Shown here: in pieces, positions 1 to 4,686 of the stretch
How the letters are laid out: each line of letters opens with the position of its first letter
Position numbering within the stretch: position 1 is the stretch's first letter
From: Ignavibacteriota bacterium
GTDB lineage: Bacteria > Bacteroidota > Kapaibacteriia > Palsa-1295
Assembly: GCA_003151215.1 (NCBI GenBank)
Contig: PLXB01000168.1
Location: 1 to 7,028, forward strand
Reading direction: 5' to 3'
DNA: 7,028 nt
Position numbers and translations under genes: made by a program
Notes under the pieces: model-generated
The model's database searches: none
What the model was told of the DNA's origin: nothing
Seen by the model: the letters and a program-made list of their open reading frames with translations, nothing else

Positions 1-1
1 C

Positions 2-292
2 GGGCAGATCGCGCTCGATCCGAAATCCGGCACGATGAAGAACGGCTCGATCGAAGAAGAGACAGGTCAAGTTTTAGCAAACGTAACAGAAGTGCTTAAA
101 GCAGGCGGCAGTGATATTTCATCTGTCCTCAAGACGACGATCTTCCTCACCGACATGGGTGATTTTGCAACAGTGAATGAAGTATATTCCAAAACATTTG
201 GCGATGCGAAGCCTGCCCGAAGTACAGTTGCAGTAAGCGCATTGCCAAAAGGCGCCCGGGTCGAGATCGAATGTATTGCACAAGTTCTGTAA
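2..292 (+). CDS. RidA/YjgF/UK114 family reactive intermediate deaminase (5' partial)
   Basis: The reading frame is open from the left edge, so the true start lies upstream; the first complete codon is at 2 and 96 residues are present. RidA proteins hydrolyse reactive enamine/imine intermediates, such as 2-aminoacrylate made by PLP enzymes, to ketoacids and ammonia in the cytoplasm. The fragment shows the family's conserved run: GQIALDPKSG at its N-terminus, the helix IEEETGQVLANVTEVLKAGG, strand VLKTTIFLTDMGDF, VNEVYSKTFG, and the diagnostic KPARSTV segment whose Arg (codon 218-220) corresponds to the substrate-carboxylate-binding arginine. It ends with LPKGARVEIECIA. Roughly 30 N-terminal residues are missing relative to the usual 125-130 aa. 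An internal ATG at 35 is not the start, because conserved residues precede it. The stop lies 4 nt before the next gene's ATG, which suggests co-transcription. Family assignment is secure; whether the protein is a true RidA or another Rid subfamily cannot be settled from the fragment. Confidence 0.95.
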   Translation, partial: GQIALDPKSGTMKNGSIEEETGQVLANVTEVLKAGGSDISSVLKTTIFLTDMGDFATVNEVYSKTFGDAKPARSTVAVSALPKGARVEIECIAQVL

Positions 293-296
293 TTAC

Positions 297-833
297 ATGC
301 TCCGGTATTTTCTGATCTTCGCCTGCTTCATCGCGTTTGCCGGAAGTTCGAATGGACAGTTTAAGGATTCGGTGAAGGGTGCAAAGGTAATTGTCGATAC
401 GGGACATTTTCACATGCAACGATCGCCGATGCTTGCGCTCGGATTAAGCGCGATATTGCCCGGAGCAGGGCAGATCTATACCGGGGGATGGTATAAAGCT
501 CCGTTCATTGTTGCTGGAATAGTCGGATGTTTCATCGGCGCATATATTCAGAACGGACGCTATCAAGTTGATATCGATTCGGTCAATAACCAACTTGCGC
601 GCGGAGATACATATAATGCCGATCGATATACTGCGCAGCGCGAGTTTTATCGGGATGACCGCGACAAATTTTATATTTATGCCGGACTTGTGTATATTGC
701 AAACTTGTTGGATGCATATATCTCTGCACATTTATTCGATTTCGATGTTTCCGATCCCAATGGCAGCGCCTCTCTCGAAGCACCGCGAACCCGTGAAGAG
801 CCATGGCGTCTTGCTATTCGCATTGGTTTTTAG
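297..833 (+). CDS. DUF5683 family membrane protein with signal peptide
   Basis: This is a 178-aa protein of unknown function. The ATG at 297 begins a clean signal peptide (residues 1-21, hydrophobic LRYFLIFACFIAFAGSS). A TTG at 276 would only add seven residues and overlap ridA, so 297 is preferred. The mature part has the features I associate with DUF5683, a family common in Bacteroidota and relatives: SPMLALGLSAILPGAGQIY (43-61) with the P-G-x-G-Q-x-Y turn, then a glycine-rich hydrophobic segment (66-84), a charged Arg/Asp-rich stretch (87-124, with YRDDRDKF) and a second hydrophobic segment (126-143) ending AYISAHLFDFDVSD. An envelope location with two membrane spans is inferred. The C-terminal region (160-178) is hydrophilic and ends in RLAIRIGF, resembling a terminal beta strand. 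Its 3' end overlaps the next gene. No biochemical role can be given. Confidence 0.85.
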   Translation: MLRYFLIFACFIAFAGSSNGQFKDSVKGAKVIVDTGHFHMQRSPMLALGLSAILPGAGQIYTGGWYKAPFIVAGIVGCFIGAYIQNGRYQVDIDSVNNQLARGDTYNADRYTAQREFYRDDRDKFYIYAGLVYIANLLDAYISAHLFDFDVSDPNGSASLEAPRTREEPWRLAIRIGF

Positions 834-1704
834 TTCTGCCATTTTTCTTTCTTCCTGCGTTTCAACGCACTGGTCGCAGCCTGTTTTCGAAAAAGACATA
901 TATATCGGCGCTCTCGCTCCTCAAACACAGTTCGGTAACTTCATTGATGCGCAGGCGATCAGCATCGATGCCTTCGGAAATATATACGTTGCTGATGCAG
1001 GTGCGCCGGGCATTTATAAATTCGATCCTCATGGAGATAGTATTCGTGCGGTGATCGCCCTTGGAAAGCAGCACGATCAGTTTGATGGACCTTCCGATAT
1101 CGATGCATCGCTTACCAATTCCGTTGCCGTCGCCGATAGAAATAATCATCGTATCGAAATATATTCGAAAGATCTGATTTGGCAGGCAAGTATCCCCGGA
1201 CATGAAACAGGATCGAAGATACAATTCGGTTATCCGATTGCCGTTCGTTCTGCTCCGGCCGGAAATATTTTTATCATTGACGGAGAGAATAAGCGTGCGC
1301 TGAGCATTCAGCCGGAGAACGGCTCGCAGCAAGTCATAACCTTATCCGGCACGGAATCAGGTATTGAGATGAATCCTGTCTCGCTGACACTGGGAGGGAA
1401 TGAATTCGCAGCAATTGACGATGCTGTTTCAAGGTCTCTTATTATTTTTAATAATGCCTACCTTCCGCAGGCGAAAGTTCGCTTTTTACCAGCAGATAAA
1501 GCGAAACTCTCTTCATCCGAAAATATGATCTATGCTCTTGATCCAAACGAGAATGTCATTCGAATTTTTGATGCCGCAGGGTTAGGCTATAAAGGCTCGC
1601 TTGCGATTCCCTCAGGAGTGAATCATGCTGTTGCCTGCTTCGTATATAAAGGCAAATATTATATTCTGACCAAAGAAAGGATCGTCGTATGTTCGATGAA
1701 TTGA
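793..1704 (+). CDS. NHL/six-bladed beta-propeller lipoprotein
   Basis: With a GTG start at 793 the product is 303 aa and begins with a textbook lipoprotein signal: VKSHG, the hydrophobic VLLFALVFSSAIF, and lipobox LSSC with Cys22. An ATG at 760 would add 11 residues and is the alternative. The open frame further upstream to 568 lies wholly inside the DUF5683 gene, has no signal-like character and is not used. The mature protein has repeated propeller blades of NHL type: AISIDAFGNIYVADAG...GIYKFDPHGD, then GPSDIDASLTNSVAVADRNNHRIEIYS, then PIAVRSAPAGNIFIIDGENKRALSI, and weaker blades near MIYALDPNENVIRIFDAAG. Such propellers usually bind proteins or ligands outside the cytoplasm; the partner is unknown. 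It is probably anchored in the inner or outer membrane by lipidation. It overlaps the upstream gene by 41 nt and the downstream gene by 16 nt, which argues for translational coupling. Confidence 0.8.
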   Translation: MKSHGVLLFALVFSSAIFLSSCVSTHWSQPVFEKDIYIGALAPQTQFGNFIDAQAISIDAFGNIYVADAGAPGIYKFDPHGDSIRAVIALGKQHDQFDGPSDIDASLTNSVAVADRNNHRIEIYSKDLIWQASIPGHETGSKIQFGYPIAVRSAPAGNIFIIDGENKRALSIQPENGSQQVITLSGTESGIEMNPVSLTLGGNEFAAIDDAVSRSLIIFNNAYLPQAKVRFLPADKAKLSSSENMIYALDPNENVIRIFDAAGLGYKGSLAIPSGVNHAVACFVYKGKYYILTKERIVVCSMN

Positions 1705-2249
1705 CGGTTGAAAAACCTGCCTACCGCAAGAAAGTGACGCGAAGAGACGTCATGGCGCTCATCAGTGATGGCGAAGGACTTCGCATTGAATTCAAGCGGC
1801 ATTTCTCATCGCCGGAAAAGATCGCGAAGGAGATGATCGCTTTTGCGAATACGAAGGGCGGCACAATTCTTTTCGGAGTTGATGACGATGGCAGCGTCTT
1901 CGGATTGCAAAGCGAAAAGTCCGAACTTTCGGAAATCGAGCATACCAGCCAATTCCTTTGCGATCCTCCAATCAATGTAAGTTGTGATGTCATTCCATGG
2001 TCAGGCAAAAAGGATATTATTGCAGTCACTGTTCCTTCAAGCCCCGATAAGCCCCATACACTTGTCGAATACGATGCTGCCGGAAAGCGAGTGATGAATG
2101 GTTCACGAATCGGATTTGTCCGCGTGCAGGATAAATCCATGCAGGCATCGAAAGAAGTGATGAAGGTCATGCAATCACATCGCCCCGATGCGCCGCCGCT
2201 CAGAATTGCTATCGGTCATAACGAAAAAGTCCTTTTCGAATACCTCTAA
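1689..2249 (+). CDS. AlbA_2 (Schlafen AAA_4-like) domain protein, cut short by in-frame TAA
   Basis: This is a 186-aa product up to the TAA. The ATG at 1689 has an AAAGG ribosome-binding-like motif at 1676-1680 and overlaps the upstream stop by 16 nt. Residues 27-75 carry the AlbA_2 hallmark: E28/G30 region, IEFKRHFS (33-40), IAKEMIAFANTKGGTILFGV (45-64) followed by DDDGSVFGL. This family, also called divergent AAA_4 or Schlafen-like, is found in bacterial transcriptional regulators and putative nucleic-acid-binding or nucleotide-binding proteins. Residues 88-116 (CDPPINVSCDVIPW...IIAVTVPSS) and 140-146 (RIGFVRV) continue the fold. Full-length relatives typically end in a winged helix-turn-helix. 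Here that part lies in the same frame immediately after the stop (2250-2399). A cytoplasmic DNA-binding regulator is the likely ancestral role; whether the truncated protein works is unknown. Confidence 0.8.
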   Translation: MFDELTVEKPAYRKKVTRRDVMALISDGEGLRIEFKRHFSSPEKIAKEMIAFANTKGGTILFGVDDDGSVFGLQSEKSELSEIEHTSQFLCDPPINVSCDVIPWSGKKDIIAVTVPSSPDKPHTLVEYDAAGKRVMNGSRIGFVRVQDKSMQASKEVMKVMQSHRPDAPPLRIAIGHNEKVLFEYL

Positions 2250-2399
2250 GAAAATGGAAAAATAACAGTTCAGGAATTCGCCGATCTCGTTAATATCTCC
2301 CGCCGCCGCGCCTCAAAAATCCTCGTCGATCTCGTCCGTGCCGGAACGCTGCTGCTGCATTCAGTAGAAATGCCGGAGTTCTTTTCGCTGGCAGAGTAG
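2250..2399 (+). pseudogene. Detached winged-helix C-terminus of the AlbA_2 protein, in frame after the TAA
   Basis: Reading on in the frame of the upstream gene past TAA 2247-2249 gives 49 sense codons and a TAG at 2397-2399. The translation starts ENGKITVQEFADLVNISRRR and continues ASKILVDLVRAGTLLLHSVE, then MPEFFSLAE. This is a typical winged-HTH pattern: an ENGKIT strand, helix QEFADLVN, recognition helix SRRRASKILVDLVRAG, then wing strands LLLHS and FFSLA. It joins smoothly to the VLFEYL residues before the stop, as in proteins that read FEYL-x-ENGKIT. No frame shift is needed; one substitution in the TAA, for example back to GAA or AAA, restores a 236-codon gene. No in-frame ATG, GTG or TTG occurs between the stop and 2370, so separate translation is unlikely. 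The coding pattern is intact, so the break is recent, is an assembly error, or is read through. Confidence 0.75.
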
Positions 2400-2431
2400 C
2401 TGCTGTGGTCGGTAGCGGTGTCTTCTATAAG

Positions 2432-2584
2432 TGTCATTCCGAACGGAGATTTTTTGCATGAAGTGCAAAAAACGATGTGAGGAATCCCCTGATAGAGAAT
2501 CCCCTGATAGAGTCTGCCAATCATCAGGGGATTCCTCAGTCGCCAAAATTCGCTAAAGCGAATTTCGGCTCCTTCGGAATGACA
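2432..2584. repeat. Palindromic dispersed-repeat-like element (153 bp, nested hairpins)
   Basis: This non-coding element sits between two convergent genes. Its outer ends are imperfect inverted repeats: TGTCATTCCGAACGGAG at 2432-2448 and CTCCTTCGGAATGACA at 2569-2584, complementary apart from one extra base. Inside are a hairpin at 2450-2472 (9-bp arms TTTTTTGCA/TGCAAAAAA, 5-nt loop), a perfect 15-bp inverted pair GAGGAATCCCCTGAT (2479-2493) with ATCAGGGGATTCCTC (2523-2537), and a hairpin at 2546-2565 (9-bp arms AAATTCGCT/AGCGAATTT) extended by GCC/GGC at 2542-2544 and 2567-2569. The TGTCATTCCGAA...GAGGAATCC wording matches the style of interspersed repeats commonly seen between genes in Bacteroidota-type and other bacterial genomes. 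No transposase is present, so if it is mobile it is non-autonomous (MITE/REP-like). Multicopy status cannot be tested from this window. The 26 bp to the next stop codon contain nothing notable. Confidence 0.75.
2482..2511. repeat. 15-bp exact tandem duplication inside the palindromic element
   Basis: The unit GAATCCCCTGATAGA occurs twice in direct succession (2482-2496 and 2497-2511). It contains most of the left arm of the element's central palindrome, so either copy could pair with the right arm at 2523-2534. It looks like a slippage duplication. Confidence 0.9.
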
Positions 2585-2609
2585 TTATTATTCAAAACAC
2601 CTCCAACTA

Positions 2610-3941
2610 TCATTCCGCTATTTTGACTTTCGTGCCGCTCGATAATGTTTCCTCCGGGCTGAGCACAACCTTCTCGCCGTCGCTCAAGCCGGAAACAACA
2701 GCGATTCCGCTTCCGCTTGCCTCGCCAAGAGTCACAGGTGTTTCGGTAACATGATCGCCGGAAATGACGAAAACGATTTTTTTACCGTTTCGAGTAACCA
2801 CTGCTGATGCAGGCACGGTAAGTTTCGGTTTGTCGGAGCCGGCAACTGCCGAGTCTTTCAGAAACAGCACTTTCAGACTCATTTCCGGAAGTACGAGTGA
2901 GTCACGATCAAGAAAATCTACTTTCGTCAGCACTGTCCCTTTGGACCTATCGGCAGTTGGTACGATCATGTGAACAATCCCTTTGTAGCGCTTACCGGGA
3001 ATCGCGTCAACCGATATTTCACATGCTTGCCCTACATGCACTTGTCCGATATTCGTTTCCGAAACATCGACTTCAGCATCGAGCGACCTCATATCTGCAA
3101 GCGTCACTATATCTGCCTTGGATCCGGCAGCAGCGCCAAAGGGAGTCATTACCACTCCAATATCAGCATCTTTGGTAAGTACCGTACCATCGAACGGCGC
3201 ACGGATGTTCGTGAACTCGACCTGCACATTGGCGGCCTGCACACCCTGCTGGGCAAGGTGAACGTTTGCTATATAGGTATTAACCAGAGCAAGAGCTTGT
3301 TTATACTGAGCTTCTGCCGAAACGAGATCTGCAGAAGCCACGAGTGCCTGACGGTATAAAATCTGTGTGCGACGGAGCGTCGAATCGGCATTATCCAGTG
3401 CCGCTTTTCCATTTTCAAGCGTCGCGCTTGCAGCTGCAAGCGATGCCTGAGCCTGAGCAAGTGCAGCGCCGACATCCGAAGATTCCAGTCGCCCGATGAT
3501 TTCGTCTTTCTTAACACGCGAGCCTTCCTCAACGCCGAGAAAGATCAATCTTCCGGTTCCTTTCGAGCCGACGGCAGCCTTCCGGCTTGCAACAACATAT
3601 CCGCTTGCCGTCAGCACGGAATTTGCCTGTGATGGATAGATATTCTCGACAACGCCTGTTTTCACCTGAACTGCCGAAGTCATCATTCCGCGTATCAATA
3701 TGAAGGCAAGTGCAAGCACTATTATGGCAGCCAGAGCGTACCATAATTTTTTCCGTGATCCGCCTGAACTCGTCGTTGTAACGACAGGCGCATCACGCTT
3801 GATACGGAGAGCATTCAAGTCCTTTTGTTGCGTTTCGATAGGCACAATTATCTGATTTAAAGACAAAACATCCACCACAAAGTGAGGCGGCACAGCAATA
3901 TAACGAATAAGCCGGGATAATATTGTATCAACCCGGCTCAT
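2610..3941 (-). CDS. HlyD/MacA-type periplasmic adaptor (membrane fusion protein), orphan
   Basis: This efflux periplasmic adaptor normally links an inner-membrane ABC (MacB-like) or RND pump to an outer-membrane channel. From the ATG at 3941 it is 443 aa: a cytoplasmic N-terminus with basic GSRKK (61-65), one membrane span (66-84, LWYALAAIIVLALAFILI), first lipoyl half-motif (112-153: SGYVVASRKAAVGSKGTGRL, VEEGSRVKKDEIIGRLE), alpha-helical hairpin (154-240, Ala-rich AALAQAQASLAAASATLENG and RRTQILYRQALVASADLVSA), second lipoyl half NIRAPFDGTVL (245-255), beta-barrel (285-360, including VDVSETNIGQVHVGQACEIS) and a membrane-proximal domain (370-443, LTVPASAVVTRNGKKIVFVI). The start is uncertain. 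A GTG at 3845 gives 411 aa beginning VPIETQQKDLNALRIKRD, closer to the short cytoplasmic tails usual in this family, and the first 32 residues of the longer form cover a hairpin. No pump gene lies beside it: downstream is the repeat element, and upstream a divergent gene. Confidence 0.9.
   Translation of the reverse strand: MSRVDTILSRLIRYIAVPPHFVVDVLSLNQIIVPIETQQKDLNALRIKRDAPVVTTTSSGGSRKKLWYALAAIIVLALAFILIRGMMTSAVQVKTGVVENIYPSQANSVLTASGYVVASRKAAVGSKGTGRLIFLGVEEGSRVKKDEIIGRLESSDVGAALAQAQASLAAASATLENGKAALDNADSTLRRTQILYRQALVASADLVSAEAQYKQALALVNTYIANVHLAQQGVQAANVQVEFTNIRAPFDGTVLTKDADIGVVMTPFGAAAGSKADIVTLADMRSLDAEVDVSETNIGQVHVGQACEISVDAIPGKRYKGIVHMIVPTADRSKGTVLTKVDFLDRDSLVLPEMSLKVLFLKDSAVAGSDKPKLTVPASAVVTRNGKKIVFVISGDHVTETPVTLGEASGSGIAVVSGLSDGEKVVLSPEETLSSGTKVKIAE
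3910..3938 (-). other. Hairpin at the 5' end of the adaptor gene (possible leader structure)
   Basis: Arms AGCCGGG (3910-3916) and CCCGGCT (3932-3938) form a perfect 7-bp GC-rich stem around a 15-nt AT-rich loop. If translation starts at the GTG at 3845, this sits in an untranslated leader of about 100 nt. If it starts at 3941, it is within codons 2-11. No T-run follows on the minus strand, so it is not a simple terminator. Confidence 0.45.
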
Positions 3942-3950
3942 CTGGTGAGT

Positions 3951-3959
3951 GCAAAGATA
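3951..3959 (-). promoter_or_regulatory. Bacteroidota-type -7 promoter element for the adaptor gene
   Basis: On the minus strand this reads TATCTTTGC, an exact match to the TAnnTTTG(C) -7 consensus of the Bacteroidota housekeeping sigma factor. About 19-21 nt upstream the -33 position falls in a T-tract (complement of the ten A's at 3977-3986) instead of a clear TTTG, so only half of the promoter is canonical. Transcription would start within a few bases of the ATG at 3941, which favours either a nearly leaderless mRNA or a start further downstream at 3845. Confidence 0.5.
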
Positions 3960-4035
3960 CTATGGTTTAGCAAACGAAAAAAAAAACTAACCTTACGGTG
4001 TGTTTGGCTGTTAATGATTCTTTAAAACTCATAGT

Positions 4036-4081
4036 AAAAAAAGCCGCGTCTTCGCCAGAGAAGAAGGCGACGTATGCGCGG
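4036..4081 (-). terminator. Putative intrinsic terminator, minus strand
   Basis: On the minus strand a GC-rich stem is followed directly by C and seven T's (complement of A's at 4036-4042). Pairs on the + strand: CCG/CGG at the base (4044-4046 with 4079-4081), CGTC (4047-4050) with GACG (4069-4072), and GCC (4054-4056) with GGC (4066-4068), with a 3-nt bulge and an asymmetric internal loop. The stem is imperfect but the layout is that of a rho-independent terminator. The nearest minus-strand gene ends at 4687, about 600 bp upstream, with a + strand gene in between. It could also protect the adaptor promoter from read-through. Confidence 0.4.
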
Positions 4082-4104
4082 AATTTGGATGTATAAAAAA
4101 CTAT

Positions 4105-4680
4105 ATGACAGAACCAATAACAACACCTTCTGGCTGGAAAAAATATGATCCACCTATTCCATTTCATGAATGGAAGGGTTGTATTATGGGCATGGTACTA
4201 CCTGGGAAGATTGTACATTATCGTCTAATTTGGAAATTGCCAGACGGAACAACGCTATCCAAGGATAAAATAAACCTAATTGGAGACGCAAATAGTAATG
4301 GAATTATTAGCTATGAATCTGAAGGTATAAAGTTTTGGGAATTCCCAATTCTTGACGCACACGGTGAGAAAATTTATCCGGAATGCTACATTATTGCTGA
4401 AACGGATGCACTGATACCGATCTTTGATCAATTCAGAAAGGAAGCCGAGAATCTCACAGTTTTAGGGTTAACTCAACAAAGATTTCTTAAAATATGGGAC
4501 GGGGTGGGGATAAAATTTGTGATTTTGGAAACCCGAAACGAAAATGGAGAATTATTGATACCTTCTCGCATTATAAAAGAGTTTTCCGTAGATATATCTA
4601 ACCCTCTGTCATATTTACAAGCAGAGCAGGAAGCAGATTCGTATCTTATTCGGCTTTCAACAGGAGAAATAACTTCCTAA
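4105..4680 (+). CDS. Hypothetical protein, 191 aa, AT-rich gene
   Basis: I do not recognise a family. The ATG at 4105 is the first in frame; a TATAAA-like stretch lies at 4092-4097 and no Shine-Dalgarno motif is evident. There is no signal peptide, lipobox or membrane span, so the product is probably cytoplasmic. The sequence has the mixed alpha/beta look of a folded soluble protein: a Trp/Tyr/Pro-rich N-terminus (SGWKKYDPPIPFHEWKG, 9-25), strands such as IVHYRLIWKLPDGTTL (36-51), FWEFPILDAHGE, IYPECYIIAETDALIPIFDQF (89-109), an amphipathic helix FRKEAENLTVLGLTQQRFLKIW, and strand VGIKFVILETRNENGELLIPS. The gene is visibly AT-richer than the left half: 4261-4320 has 17 G+C in 60, against 33 in 60 for 2641-2700. 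It converges on the next gene with 6 bp between the stops. The composition hints at separate ancestry or weak expression. Coding status is supported by length and sensible composition. Confidence 0.75.
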   Translation: MTEPITTPSGWKKYDPPIPFHEWKGCIMGMVLPGKIVHYRLIWKLPDGTTLSKDKINLIGDANSNGIISYESEGIKFWEFPILDAHGEKIYPECYIIAETDALIPIFDQFRKEAENLTVLGLTQQRFLKIWDGVGIKFVILETRNENGELLIPSRIIKEFSVDISNPLSYLQAEQEADSYLIRLSTGEITS

Positions 4681-4686
4681 AGCATT

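Noticed and set aside
568..792. N-terminal extension of the lipoprotein frame back to 568
   Set aside because: It lies inside the DUF5683 gene, gives a Met/Ile-rich sequence without family character, and would bury the lipoprotein signal peptide about 75 residues into the protein.
862..1332. 156-aa open frame on the minus strand opposite the NHL lipoprotein
   Set aside because: Arg/Ser/Ile-rich composition with no motif; it is the shadow of a well-supported + strand gene.
1721..2170. 149-aa minus-strand frame opposite the AlbA_2 gene
   Set aside because: The opposite strand carries clear AlbA_2 motifs; the antisense product looks like nothing recognisable.
2479..2537. CRISPR-like repeat arrangement
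   Set aside because: There are only two adjacent copies without spacers plus an inverted copy; this is a palindromic element and not an array.
2270..2546. Minus-strand frames of 61 and 84 aa across the repeat element
   Set aside because: They translate palindromic repeat DNA (GDSLSGDS-type duplicated residues come from the 15-bp tandem) and are not genes.
2970..3359. 129-aa + strand frame inside the adaptor gene
   Set aside because: It is antisense to the conserved lipoyl, hairpin and barrel domains of the HlyD-type protein and has no protein-like features of its own.
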